From positions 1-39,924 of the forward strand of contig DNFT01000035.1 of the NCBI GenBank assembly GCA_003486385.1: a stretch of 39,924 bases of DNA, read 5' to 3'. The DNA comes from Eubacterium sp. GTDB taxonomy: Bacteria; Bacillota; Clostridia; Lachnospirales; Lachnospiraceae. The position numbers were made by a program, and so were the translations under genes. This document shows positions 24,841 to 33,406 of the stretch, in pieces. How positions within the stretch are numbered: the first letter of the stretch is position 1; each line of letters begins with the position of its first letter. The notes beneath the pieces are model-generated. The model ran no database searches and had not been told where the DNA came from. It worked only from the letters and a program-made list of their open reading frames with translations.

Positions 24841-26325
24841 ATGAAAATTGCAGGCTTCGATAATGACGCTTATGTAAAAATGCAGTCCGAAAAAATCACG
24901 GAGAGAATTGCCAAGTTCGGCGGCAAGCTGTATCTCGAATTCGGCGGCAAGCTCTTTGATGACTTCCATGCCTCCCGCGTACTTCCGGGTTTCAAGCCGG
25001 ACAGTAAGATTGTAATGCTCTCCAAGCTTAAAGATAAGGCCGAGATTGTCATAGCAATCAATTCCAGTGATATTGAAAAAAATAAGGTCCGCGCGGATCT
25101 CGGAATCACCTATGACATGGACGTTCTTCGTCTTATCGATGCTTTTCATGAATATGGTCTGTATGTAGGAAGCGTTGTCCTTACACGTTTCTGCAATCAG
25201 CCTAGCGTAATTGCATACCAGAAGAAGCTTGAGTCACTCGGTATCAAGGTATACCGCCACTACCCGATTGAGGGCTATCCTTCCAATATTCCATATATTG
25301 TAAGTGATGAAGGCTACGGTAAGAACGATTATATTGAGACAAGCCGTTCACTCATCGTTGTGACGGCACCGGGACCGGGAAGCGGCAAGATGGCAACCTG
25401 TCTTTCCCAGCTCTACCATGACAACAAGAGAGGTATCTCCTCCGGCTATGCCAAGTTCGAGACATTCCCTATCTGGAATCTCCCTCTCGACCACCCGGTC
25501 AACTTAGCTTATGAGGCGGCTACCGCAGACTTAAATGACGTCAACATGATTGACTCCTTCCACCTTGCGGCATACGGTGAGACAACTGTCAACTACAACC
25601 GCGATATTGAGATATTCCCTGTGCTCAACACCATGTTCGAGCGCATATTAGGCTCATCCCCATATAAATCACCTACAGATATGGGTGTCAATATGGCAGG
25701 TTTCTGTATCGTGGATGACGAAGCCGTGCGTGCCGCTGCCAATGAGGAAATCCTTCGCCGTTACCACAACCTTCTGTGCCAGAAGCGTCAGGGAACCATA
25801 GGAAATGAACCTATATATAAGCTTGAGCTGCTTATGTCAAAGGCAGGAATCAAGCCTTCGGACCGCCCGCTTGTTCCTGCAGCACTTGAGGTTGCTGAGC
25901 GCACAGGCAATCCTGCCGCTTCAATCGCACTCTCCGATGGGACAGTCATAACAGGTAAGACAGGCTCCCTTCTTGGTGCATCAGCGGCAATGCTCTTGAA
26001 TGCACTTAAAAGACTTGCGGGAATACCTGATGAGATAGACCTCATTTCCCCTAAGGTTATAGAGCCTATACAGAAGCTGAAGGTTGACCATCTCGGCAAC
26101 CATAACCCACGCCTCCACACAGATGAAATTCTCATTGCCCTCTCAATCTGTGCAGCCGAGGATGACAATGCAAGACGCGCTTTTGACAGGCTGTCTGAGC
26201 TTGAGGGCTGTGACGTCCATTCAACCGTTATCCTGTCCTCCGTTGACCGCGACATATTCAGGAAGCTCGGAGTTAATTTAACCTGTGAACCTGAATATCA
26301 GACCAACAAGCTGTACCATAGATAA
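24841..26325 (+). CDS. UPF0371 / DUF1846 family protein
   Basis: A 494-residue cytoplasmic protein of the DUF1846 family (PF08903). It starts MKIAGFDNDAYVKMQSEKI and contains the long conserved TAPGPGSGKMATCLSQLYHD, whose GPGSGK is a P-loop-like phosphate-binding segment (about residues 178-183). The second half has a conserved DGTVITGKTGSLLGASAAMLLNALK. Structures exist for the family but no accepted function is known to me; nucleotide or phosphate binding is suggested by the loop. The ATG follows GAGG with seven bases between. A promoter upstream and a terminator downstream make it monocistronic. It is one of only three rightward genes here. Confidence 0.93.
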   Translation: MKIAGFDNDAYVKMQSEKITERIAKFGGKLYLEFGGKLFDDFHASRVLPGFKPDSKIVMLSKLKDKAEIVIAINSSDIEKNKVRADLGITYDMDVLRLIDAFHEYGLYVGSVVLTRFCNQPSVIAYQKKLESLGIKVYRHYPIEGYPSNIPYIVSDEGYGKNDYIETSRSLIVVTAPGPGSGKMATCLSQLYHDNKRGISSGYAKFETFPIWNLPLDHPVNLAYEAATADLNDVNMIDSFHLAAYGETTVNYNRDIEIFPVLNTMFERILGSSPYKSPTDMGVNMAGFCIVDDEAVRAAANEEILRRYHNLLCQKRQGTIGNEPIYKLELLMSKAGIKPSDRPLVPAALEVAERTGNPAASIALSDGTVITGKTGSLLGASAAMLLNALKRLAGIPDEIDLISPKVIEPIQKLKVDHLGNHNPRLHTDEILIALSICAAEDDNARRAFDRLSELEGCDVHSTVILSSVDRDIFRKLGVNLTCEPEYQTNKLYHR

Positions 26326-26336
26326 TTGAATGAATT

Positions 26337-26398
26337 AACCTGTCATATATTTTAATGTTAACGAATTTTAACATTTAAGCTATGTGGCAGGTTATTTT
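26337..26398 (+). terminator. Terminator of the UPF0371 gene
   Basis: AACCTGTCATAT pairs with ATGTGGCAGGTT (26382-26393; G-U and mismatch tolerated) around an A/T-rich loop that has its own TGTTAA/TTAACA stem, followed by ATTTTAATTTT. Confidence 0.7.
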
Positions 26399-26647
26399 AA
26401 TTTTCAGGCTGTCATATCAAGCTGCTTCATGGTTCTACTATTGCAGTTTCAATCCTTGACCTCAACATCATGGCTCCGCTTCTATCATTATAGTTTTCTT
26501 TATCTTAATTATCTTACGTTTTCATATAAAAGAAACGAATATTCTTAAGTCAAAAGCGGCAAAATGATAATTCCATTAAAGCCGATTTTGTAGTAGAATG
26601 TAGAATATTGTTTTTAAAATCAAATTGAAATATTATGGAGGTTCGTC
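26399..26647 (+). other. pyrG upstream region
   Basis: The rest of the 322-base gap between the UPF0371 gene and pyrG holds no gene that I can support. AAAAGCGGC and GCCGATTTT form an imperfect dyad near 26550-26592, and TAGAAT occurs twice just downstream as possible -10 boxes, with only a weak TTCCAT 17 bases before the first. No attenuator hairpin of the Bacillus pyrG kind was seen between the putative start and the GGAGG ribosome site. Confidence 0.4.
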
Positions 26648-28258
26648 ATGGTAAAGTACGTTTTTGTAACAGGCGGTGTAGTATCCGGTCTTGGCAAGGG
26701 AATCACCGCAGCATCACTTGGCCGTCTTTTGAAAGCCAGAGGATATTCGGTAACAATGCAGAAGTTTGACCCCTATATCAACATTGACCCGGGTACAATG
26801 AATCCTATTCAGCACGGAGAGGTATTTGTTACGGACGATGGAGCCGAAACGGATCTTGACCTCGGACATTATGAGCGTTTTATCGATGAAAGTCTCGGAA
26901 AGAATTCCAATGTCACCTCCGGTAAAGTATACTGGTCTGTTCTCTCAAAGGAGCGCCGCGGCGATTTCGGCGGAGGTACCGTTCAGGTTATCCCACATAT
27001 TACCAACGAGATTAAGAGCAGACTTTTCCGTGACTACTCAAGCGACGATACAAAAATCGCCATCGTGGAAATAGGTGGTACCGTCGGCGATATAGAGAGC
27101 CAGCCTTTCCTTGAAGCACTCCGCCAGTTCCAGCATGAGGTCGGAAAGGAAAATGCTATATTCCTTCATGTCACATTGATTCCTTACCTCAAGTCCTCAG
27201 GTGAAATGAAGACCAAGCCTACACAGGCAAGTGTCAAGGAGCTTCAGGGAATGGGTATCCAGCCTGATATCATCGTATGCCGTTCGGAGTACCCGCTTGA
27301 CAATGGAATCAAGGATAAGATTGCTCTTTTCTGTAATGTTCCAAGCTCACATGTTCTTCAGAACCTTGATGTTGAATATCTGTATGAGGCACCTCTTGCA
27401 ATGGAGGAGGAGCATTTGGCACAGGTTGCCTGCGAATGTCTCGGGCTTCCATGCCCTGAGCCGAACCTTTCCGACTGGAAAGCTATGTGCACGGCACTCA
27501 AGCACCCGAAGGGTGAGGTATCTGTAGCACTCGTCGGAAAATACACACAGCTCCACGATGCATATATAAGCGTTGTAGAGTCCTTAAAACATGGCGGAAT
27601 AGCTAACGGTGTATCCGTAAACATAAAGTGGGTTGATTCCGAGAAGGTAACTGCCGAGAATGTCGAGGAATTTCTTGGCGATGTATCAGGAATCATCGTT
27701 CCTGGCGGCTTCGGTGACAGAGGTATAGAGGGAATGATTCAGTCCATCCGCTACGCAAGGGAGAAAAAGGTTCCTTTCCTAGGTCTGTGCCTTGGAATGC
27801 AGCTTACAATTGTAGAATTTACAAGGGATGTTGTCGGTTACAATGACGCACACAGCGTTGAATTTCTTCCGGGGACAACCCATCCTGTAATACATCTCAT
27901 GCCGGATCAGGAGGGAATAGACGATATAGGAGGTACCTTGAGACTCGGCTCCTACCCATGTATCCTCGATGAGTCCTCCAAGGCTTATGCACTGTACGGA
28001 AGCAGGGAAATACATGAGAGACATCGCCACAGATATGAAGTAAACAACGATTTCAGAAATGTGCTCACCGAAAACGGCATGCTGTTATCCGGTATATCAC
28101 CTGATGGACGAATTGTTGAGATGGTAGAGCTAAAGGAGCATCCTTGGTTCATCGGAACACAGGCGCATCCTGAGTTCAAGTCACGTCCTAACAGACCACA
28201 TCCGTTGTTCCGCGGATTCATAGAGGCGGCGCTCAAGGAGCAGAACAGCAGGAATTAA
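26648..28258 (+). CDS. pyrG: CTP synthase
   Basis: Converts UTP to CTP with ATP and glutamine. The N-terminal synthetase (about 1-265) shows VVSGLGKGITAASLGRLL, the P-loop region, KFDPYINIDPGTMNP and DLGHYERF. The C-terminal class I glutaminase (about 285-530) shows PGGFGDRGIEGM, the nucleophile loop LGLCLGMQ, and the closing His-Glu pair in HPEFKSRP. The length of 536 residues is standard. ATG follows GGAGG with six bases between. It converges with the lipid operon's thioesterase gene, with a half-copy of the palindromic repeat between. Confidence 0.97.
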   Translation: MVKYVFVTGGVVSGLGKGITAASLGRLLKARGYSVTMQKFDPYINIDPGTMNPIQHGEVFVTDDGAETDLDLGHYERFIDESLGKNSNVTSGKVYWSVLSKERRGDFGGGTVQVIPHITNEIKSRLFRDYSSDDTKIAIVEIGGTVGDIESQPFLEALRQFQHEVGKENAIFLHVTLIPYLKSSGEMKTKPTQASVKELQGMGIQPDIIVCRSEYPLDNGIKDKIALFCNVPSSHVLQNLDVEYLYEAPLAMEEEHLAQVACECLGLPCPEPNLSDWKAMCTALKHPKGEVSVALVGKYTQLHDAYISVVESLKHGGIANGVSVNIKWVDSEKVTAENVEEFLGDVSGIIVPGGFGDRGIEGMIQSIRYAREKKVPFLGLCLGMQLTIVEFTRDVVGYNDAHSVEFLPGTTHPVIHLMPDQEGIDDIGGTLRLGSYPCILDESSKAYALYGSREIHERHRHRYEVNNDFRNVLTENGMLLSGISPDGRIVEMVELKEHPWFIGTQAHPEFKSRPNRPHPLFRGFIEAALKEQNSRN

Positions 28259-28280
28259 GCATTTTACTATACGGATTCGG

Positions 28281-28374
28281 GTTACAAAACATGCCCAGCT
28301 AATCTGTGAGTGTATAACGTATTATATTTATGCATATCAGCTCCATTGTCCGAAGCAAGATGTTCTAAGAACTC
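28281..28374. repeat. Left half-copy (A3) of the palindromic repeat
   Basis: It matches the left half of the complete copy at 32707-32881: ACAAAACATG, CTGTGAGT, TATGCATATC, CTCC-TTGTCCGAAGCAAG and GTTCTAAGAAC. Its middle arm (AACGTATTATATTTATGCAT type) is the exact reverse complement of the arm in right half-copy A1. It lies between the convergent 3' ends of pyrG and the thioesterase gene. Confidence 0.75.
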
Positions 28375-28387
28375 TGATAAAGATATT

Positions 28388-29167
28388 CTATGCGTCCGCC
28401 ACCGCGAACTCAAACACTGCCTTCACATTCCCGGCTGTGTCCTTAAATGCCATGGTATTCACTACCATGCCGCCTGTTTCATCACCGCAATCGATGACAT
28501 CCGTCTTCAGCACCGGGCAGATAACGCTCTGCGCCTTTACCTGCTCCTTGAATTCTGCACGGAGACGCACACAGCTTCCGTTATCGGCACCCGCAAGGCG
28601 CATTGCCAGCTCCGTAAGCCTCACATTGTTAGCATGTCCATTGGTATCTAATATATATCCCTCAGCGACACAGTCACCAAGCCTTTTTCCATCCACGGGA
28701 ACTCTTATCCTGCGCGACACCGGTACAGCTCTATCTTCTGTTCTGCAATTTTCAACGATTCTGCCGCCGAAATCCTCCGGCAGCCAGCCTGCCGCCGTGT
28801 CCTCATCCGGCTCAGCCGGCTCCTGCCTGTCAACATTCACGTACACCCACATGGTGTCCCCGACTGCAAGACAACCTCCCCCCCTGTCATACATAGCAAT
28901 ACTTTTATGCGCAAGTGAGGCGCGCATGTCATATATGCAGGTTCTAAGTGTAATCTCCTCACCTGCCCGCGGCATTCTAAAGGCCTCTATCTGCCATGAC
29001 AGCAGATACCATGTACAGCGCGTTCTTCCGGTATATTCAAGCCCGAAGCCCCTTTCAAGTGCATGTGCATAGCCCACGTCCTGAAAAAGCCTTAAAAGAC
29101 CATTCATTGACATTACGCCGTTTCTGTCCGTCTCACTGAACCTGACCTTGCATGACATCTCATACAT
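28388..29167 (-). CDS. Acyl-ACP thioesterase (FatA/FatB-like)
   Basis: Releases a fatty acid from acyl carrier protein (PF01643 family). The 259 residues form two hotdog domains: the first (about 1-125) opens with VRFSETDRNGVMSMNGLLRLFQD, and the second carries the catalytic-type Asn and His in DTNGHANN (174-181). Bacterial members of this family occur in Clostridia and make free acids whose length depends on the first domain. Its start overlaps the flavoprotein stop as TGATG, so translation is coupled. As the last gene of the locus it defines the likely product-release step. Chain length and whether the acid is exported or re-activated cannot be read from sequence. Confidence 0.9.
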   Translation of the reverse strand: MYEMSCKVRFSETDRNGVMSMNGLLRLFQDVGYAHALERGFGLEYTGRTRCTWYLLSWQIEAFRMPRAGEEITLRTCIYDMRASLAHKSIAMYDRGGGCLAVGDTMWVYVNVDRQEPAEPDEDTAAGWLPEDFGGRIVENCRTEDRAVPVSRRIRVPVDGKRLGDCVAEGYILDTNGHANNVRLTELAMRLAGADNGSCVRLRAEFKEQVKAQSVICPVLKTDVIDCGDETGGMVVNTMAFKDTAGNVKAVFEFAVADA

Positions 29168-29886
29168 CAGACATTGCCCCTTTCATTCTCCCAGAACTTT
29201 TTCAAAAGAAGCTTGAATCTGCGCTCATTAAATGGTGCCTCGCGCAGCTTGAGAATCGTCTCCTCAGTCAATGTCCCCGTTATAGCAAACTCTTTTCCGG
29301 CATCCATATATTTCTCAAGATATACTTCCATCCTATCATAAAGCTCCGGCACTGAGAGCGTCTTTCCCTGCGGACATAAAAGTGCATAATAATTGCCCGG
29401 ACCACAGATACAATCATACTCCCTAAGAAGCGGGTCATATATAAGGTCGGTCTGCGCGTATCCGCATGTGGATACTATTATGAACTTCTTACCGCTCATA
29501 TCCCCGCGTATACCATGGAACGGCTGTCCGACAACCGGTGACTGCCCCTCATAGGTGCACATCATCGACAACATTCTGTCCGTGAACACCTTCATTATTC
29601 CCGGCATTCCGAAAAAATACAGAGGATAGCTCTCTATAATGACGTCCGCTGCAAGAATCTTCTCCTTGAGCATCGGAATATCATCATTTTTGATAACACA
29701 CTCTCCCTCTGTGCGCCCCCAACAGCTTAAGCAGCCAAGACAAGGCGTAATTCTGCAGTCACTTATGTTTATCTCCTCAACCTCACAGTCGCCTGCCGCC
29801 CTCAGACCGTCCACGAACTTATGAGCCACCCTTATAGTACAGCTTTTTTCCTTTCGCGGGCTGCCATTTAAAAGAAGTACTCTCAT
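29167..29886 (-). CDS. Iron-sulfur flavoprotein / NADPH-dependent FMN reductase family
   Basis: A 239-residue flavodoxin-like protein. The FMN phosphate loop is LLNGSPRKEKS (5-15). It is followed by a compact cysteine motif C49-x2-C52-x2-C55-x7-C63, the [4Fe-4S] pattern of Isf-type flavoproteins. SYPLYFFGMPGIMKVFTDR follows. Such proteins pass electrons between ferredoxin or NAD(P)H and various acceptors. The start at 29886 has AAAGGAAAG upstream; a GTG six codons earlier is less likely. Its place between accA and the thioesterase gene is striking, because no enoyl-ACP reductase is present in the locus; a role in acyl-chain reduction is only a speculation. Confidence 0.85.
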   Translation of the reverse strand: MRVLLLNGSPRKEKSCTIRVAHKFVDGLRAAGDCEVEEINISDCRITPCLGCLSCWGRTEGECVIKNDDIPMLKEKILAADVIIESYPLYFFGMPGIMKVFTDRMLSMMCTYEGQSPVVGQPFHGIRGDMSGKKFIIVSTCGYAQTDLIYDPLLREYDCICGPGNYYALLCPQGKTLSVPELYDRMEVYLEKYMDAGKEFAITGTLTEETILKLREAPFNERRFKLLLKKFWENERGNV

Positions 29887-29971
29887 AAAACTTTCCTTTC
29901 TCACCGCTTTATAATAAAGCCGATTGCAAATCCCAAGCTATAGCAGGAAATTTCACAATCAGCTAACTACC

Positions 29972-30778
29972 TTATACTATGTCTTCATATTTTCCAATCC
30001 GGCGGTATCTTCCGTAGCGCTCAAGCACAAGCTGCTGCCCCGGGACATTCATAAGCTCTGAAAGCTTCTCCCTGAGTGACAGCTTAAGCTCGTTCATAAA
30101 AGGCTCCAGTGCACATTCAGGCTCCCCGAAATTTTCAGGCTCCGGAATAACCTTTTCAATAATTTCCAGCTTTAAAAGGTCATCTGCAAACATCTTAAGG
30201 TGGTCTGCCGCCTCAGCAACCCTCGAAGAATCCTTAAAGAGAATACTTGCACATGCCTCAGGTGAGACAACGCTGTAGTAAGCATTCTCAAGCATCCACA
30301 CCTCGTCCGCTATCGCAAGCGCAAGAGCTCCGCCGCTTCCTCCTTCACCCGCCATAATAGATATAACAGGTGTTTTTAAGGTAATAAGCTCATAGAGATT
30401 ATCGGCAATCGCCTGGCCTGCACCTCTTTTTTCTGCCCCCTGACCGCAGCTTGCACCTTGGGTATCAACAAAGCATATAACAGGACGGTGGAACTTCTCC
30501 GCCTCCTTCATAAGTCTCTGTGCCTTTCTGTAGCCCTCCGGAAGCACACAGCCAAAATTCCTGTACACTCTCTCATCAAGGCTGTGTCCCTTCTCTATGC
30601 CTATAACTGTCACAGGCATATCATCAAGCCACGCAACTCCTCCGACAATGGCATGGTCATCACCGAAGGTTCTGTCACCATGCAGCTCCATAAATCCACT
30701 GAATATTGAACTGATATAGTCATTCGCTGTAGGCCGGCCTGCCTTTCTGGCACACCGTATCTTTTCGTATGCGTCCAT
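29972..30778 (-). CDS. accA: Acetyl-CoA carboxylase carboxyltransferase alpha
   Basis: With AccD it moves the carboxyl group from biotin to acetyl-CoA, giving malonyl-CoA. At 268 residues it is the short form without the long N-terminal helical region of E. coli AccA (319). The crotonase-type core is complete: DYISSIFSGFMELHGDR, FVDTQGASCGQGAE, the oxyanion-forming GEGGSGGALAL and SPEACASILFKD. A GAGGAA ribosome site precedes the ATG. It follows accD by 37 bases. Biotin carrier AccB and biotin carboxylase AccC are absent from this locus, which is unusual for the usual Lachnospiraceae fab-acc order. Confidence 0.95.
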   Translation of the reverse strand: MDAYEKIRCARKAGRPTANDYISSIFSGFMELHGDRTFGDDHAIVGGVAWLDDMPVTVIGIEKGHSLDERVYRNFGCVLPEGYRKAQRLMKEAEKFHRPVICFVDTQGASCGQGAEKRGAGQAIADNLYELITLKTPVISIMAGEGGSGGALALAIADEVWMLENAYYSVVSPEACASILFKDSSRVAEAADHLKMFADDLLKLEIIEKVIPEPENFGEPECALEPFMNELKLSLREKLSELMNVPGQQLVLERYGRYRRIGKYEDIV

Positions 30779-30815
30779 CTTAGTATTTCCTCTTTTCTGC
30801 GCCGGTCTGTGCGCC

Positions 30816-31757
30816 CTAATTATGTATCATTTCCATAAGCTTCTGAACTGCGCCACCGTTTATTGCCGGTCTGTGTACAAGCTCCCTGAGCTTAAGGTGC
30901 TGTTCGTGTGACCTCACATGAAGCATATCATCACCTGAGGCTGGCTTATGAAGCTTAAGCATTGATGCTATGTAGCTTCTCTGGTCATTTCTTCTGACTA
31001 TAGCATCAAGGAAGCCATTCTCAAGCTGGAACTCAGCACTCTGGAAGCCCTCCGGAAGCTTCTCTCCTGTAACCTGCTCAATGACACGTTTTCCCGCAAA
31101 GCCCACAAGCGCACCCGGTTCGCCGATAATAACATCACCAAGCATCGCGAAGCTCGCTGTCACGCCGCCTGTTGTAGGATCTGTCACACATACCATGTAA
31201 AAAAGCCCCTCATCGCTGTGAAGCTTCACCGCGCCGGACACCTTTGCCATCTGCATAAGAGATAACATTCCCTCCTGCATTCTGGCTCCGCCGGAAGCCG
31301 CATAACCGATAACAGGAAGTCTGTGCTCAATGGCATATTCAAACAGAGCCGCAATCTTGTCACCAACAATCGTACCCATGGAACCCATCATAAACTTCGG
31401 CTCCATCACATATATGCAGCACTCATTTCCTTCAACCGTGGCGGTTCCGCAGATAACGCCCTCATTCTCATGGCTTGTCGCTCTCGCCCGGCTGCTCTTC
31501 TCCTCATAATCAGGAAATCCAATCGGATTTCCTGTAGTTGCCTCATTCCACAGCTCCTTAAAGCTTCCGTCATCGGTAAGAAGCTCTATACGCGCCCGCG
31601 CCGGTATCTTGTTGTACTTACCGCACTTCGGACATACAAAATAATTCTTTGCAAGAGCACCCTGTGTAATCGGCTCCTTACACTTCTCACACGCTGTCTC
31701 CTTTGTGGAAGCAAGATATTCTTCTATAACCAAACCGGTATCCCCTTTCATGGTCAT
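30816..31757 (-). CDS. accD: Acetyl-CoA carboxylase carboxyltransferase beta
   Basis: The beta half of the carboxyltransferase. The N-terminal zinc ribbon uses C23-x2-C26 and C42-x2-C45. The crotonase core shows GTIVGDKIAALFEYA, YAASGGARMQEGMLSLMQM and DPTTGGVTASFAMLGD, the conserved acetyl-CoA pocket. It begins two bases after the fabD stop; no strong ribosome site is visible, so translation probably depends on ribosomes finishing fabD. An in-frame ATG at 31751 is an equally possible start. 313 residues is a normal length. Confidence 0.95.
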   Translation of the reverse strand: MTMKGDTGLVIEEYLASTKETACEKCKEPITQGALAKNYFVCPKCGKYNKIPARARIELLTDDGSFKELWNEATTGNPIGFPDYEEKSSRARATSHENEGVICGTATVEGNECCIYVMEPKFMMGSMGTIVGDKIAALFEYAIEHRLPVIGYAASGGARMQEGMLSLMQMAKVSGAVKLHSDEGLFYMVCVTDPTTGGVTASFAMLGDVIIGEPGALVGFAGKRVIEQVTGEKLPEGFQSAEFQLENGFLDAIVRRNDQRSYIASMLKLHKPASGDDMLHVRSHEQHLKLRELVHRPAINGGAVQKLMEMIHN

Positions 31758-31759
31758 TT

Positions 31760-32677
31760 TTATATATTCTTTACTGTCTCCTCAAGTGTCGCCATATCAC
31801 ACACATTGAATACCCTGACATCTGTGAGTGTTCTCTTCACAAGTCCGGAGAGTGTTGTTCCCGCTCCTACCTCAATGAAGGTGTCGACACCGTCAGCCGC
31901 CATATTGCGTATTGTGTTTTCCCAGCGCACACTGTTTGACGCCTGCTTTGAGACTGTCTCAATAATCTGCTCCTTCTGTGAAGGATACACCTCGCCTGTG
32001 AGGTTTGAGTACAGTGTAATCTCCGGCGCATTGACCTGCATCGTCTCAAGCTTAGCTGCAAGTGCCTGTGTTGTCTCAGCCATAAAAGGTGTGTGGAAGG
32101 CTCCGCTCACTGCAAGCTTCACCGCTCTTCCTCCTGCTGCCTTGACAGCGTCCACAAATGCGTCAAGCTCCTCAACCGCTCCTGCACAGGAAAGCTGTCC
32201 CGGACAGTTATAGTTGACCGGATATACATTCTTAAAGCCCGCACATACCTCCTCAACCTTCGCATTGTCAAGCTTAAGCGCAGCAACCATTGAGCCGGGG
32301 TGCTTAGCAGCACACTCTGACATCTTCTGGCCTCTCAATGTTACAAGCCTGAATGCGTCATCGTCCGATAACACACCTGCAAATGCAAGTGCTGGAAGCT
32401 CCCCAAGAGAAAAGCCTGCTGCCACATCTGCCTTAATACCTGCTGCCTCTAATGCTCTCGCACATGCGAGGTCTGTAAGGAAAAGACACGGCTGTGTGTT
32501 CTCCGTCTGTGTTAGCGCCTCGCCCGGTCCTTCAAAGCACATTGCCTCACTGCCCGGTCTTATAGCCTCACCCATATCAAATACTGCCTTTGCGGCAGCG
32601 TTGTTGTCATATAAATCCTTGCCCATGCCGACTGACTGGGCACCCTGTCCTGCAAACAAAAATGCGATTTTACCCAT
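31760..32677 (-). CDS. fabD: Malonyl-CoA:ACP transacylase
   Basis: Loads malonyl groups onto the carrier protein. The catalytic serine is Ser90 in GFSLGE (GHSLGE in E. coli, so Phe replaces the His before Ser), with Arg114 in LRGQKM and His194 in AFHTPFM. FAGQGAQ at 8-14 forms the oxyanion side. 305 residues is normal. AAGGAGG lies before the ATG. It is separated from fabZ by 285 bases that contain a complete 175-bp nested palindrome. Confidence 0.95.
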   Translation of the reverse strand: MGKIAFLFAGQGAQSVGMGKDLYDNNAAAKAVFDMGEAIRPGSEAMCFEGPGEALTQTENTQPCLFLTDLACARALEAAGIKADVAAGFSLGELPALAFAGVLSDDDAFRLVTLRGQKMSECAAKHPGSMVAALKLDNAKVEEVCAGFKNVYPVNYNCPGQLSCAGAVEELDAFVDAVKAAGGRAVKLAVSGAFHTPFMAETTQALAAKLETMQVNAPEITLYSNLTGEVYPSQKEQIIETVSKQASNSVRWENTIRNMAADGVDTFIEVGAGTTLSGLVKRTLTDVRVFNVCDMATLEETVKNI

Positions 32678-32706
32678 ACTGCATCCTCCTTTTTCCGTTT
32701 AGGGAC

Positions 32707-32881
32707 GGTGTCAAAACATGTTAAGCAACTCTGTGAGTTTATAACTTGTTTCCTTTATGCATATCGACTCCGTTGTCCGAAGCAAGTTGTTCTAAGAACA
32801 ACTAAGCTTCTCACAAAAGTCGCGCTATGCATAAAGGAAACAAGTTATAAACCATTCAGTTTTAGAACATGTTTTGACACC
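32707..32881. repeat. Complete nested palindromic repeat (A4) between fabZ and fabD
   Basis: A 175-bp three-level palindrome. The outer arms GGTGTCAAAACATGTT (32707-32722) and AACATGTTTTGACACC (32866-32881) are a perfect 16-bp pair. The middle arms (32738-32762 and 32827-32851) are a perfect 25-bp pair centred on ATAAAGGAAACAAG. The inner hairpin pairs GAAGC and AGTTGTTCT with AGAACAACT and GCTTC (32779-32810). Half-copies occur at 46-138, 5288-5376 and 28281-28374. It has the look of a MITE-like or RNA-structured intergenic element; no target-site duplication is clear. Confidence 0.88.
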
Positions 32882-32962
32882 TTGTTTTCTCTAATCCCAG
32901 ACAAATAAAACATCTTTTATAATTAAGTATCGCAGAATATAGTCATTTGCTATATAAGTGTA

Positions 32963-33406
32963 TTATTTGTATACATTTTCTTTAGGCACTGCGGTAAATA
33001 CCATGGAGCCCTTGGCACGAACTTCGCCATCAACTAATACCTTCGCATCAAAATACGCCAGCGTGCCTCCGCTCTTAGTCTTGGTGACCGTGATATCAAG
33101 CACATCGCCCGGAATGACAGGCTTCACGAACTTGAAGTTGTCCACCTTTAAAAGTACATATAACAAATCGTCATTCACACCGTCATCCTCGATGACAAGG
33201 GAGCAGAGCTGCGCGCAGCTCTCTATGATGAGCACGCCCGGCATAATCGGAGCGTCCGGGAAATGTCCCATAAAGTATGGCTCGTTTATGCACACGTTCT
33301 TGGTTCCTCTTGCGGATTCACCCGGTGTAAGCTCAAGAACCTTCTCTATCATCTGGAACGGCGGTCTCTGGCGGAGACGCTTGTTGACTTCCATTATGTT
33401 CATCAT
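32963..33406 (-). CDS. fabZ: 3-hydroxyacyl-ACP dehydratase
   Basis: Dehydrates 3-hydroxyacyl-ACP to trans-2-enoyl-ACP. The single hotdog domain of 147 residues has catalytic His48 in GHFPDAPIMPG and Glu62 in IIESCAQ, the FabZ (not FabA) arrangement. PPFQMIEKV replaces the commoner PFLLVDRV. The start overlaps the fabG stop as ATGA, with GGAGGA upstream, so the two are translationally coupled. It leads into the palindromic repeat on its 3' side. Confidence 0.94.
   Translation of the reverse strand: MMNIMEVNKRLRQRPPFQMIEKVLELTPGESARGTKNVCINEPYFMGHFPDAPIMPGVLIIESCAQLCSLVIEDDGVNDDLLYVLLKVDNFKFVKPVIPGDVLDITVTKTKSGGTLAYFDAKVLVDGEVRAKGSMVFTAVPKENVYK

Noticed and set aside
24748..25149. A 133-codon minus-strand open frame opposite the UPF0371 start
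   Set aside because: It covers the UPF0371 promoter and first 100 codons in reverse; the C-terminal part translates A/T-rich non-coding DNA. The UPF0371 frame is clearly real.
26399..26647. A Bacillus-type pyrG attenuator (reiterative-G start plus terminator)
   Set aside because: No terminator hairpin with T-run lies between the likely transcript start and the pyrG ribosome site; the only terminator in the gap belongs to the UPF0371 gene.
31323..32213. A 296-codon plus-strand open frame
   Set aside because: It lies antisense to accD and fabD, both of which have full catalytic motifs; the translation has no recognisable domain and looks low-complexity Ser/Ala/Thr-rich.
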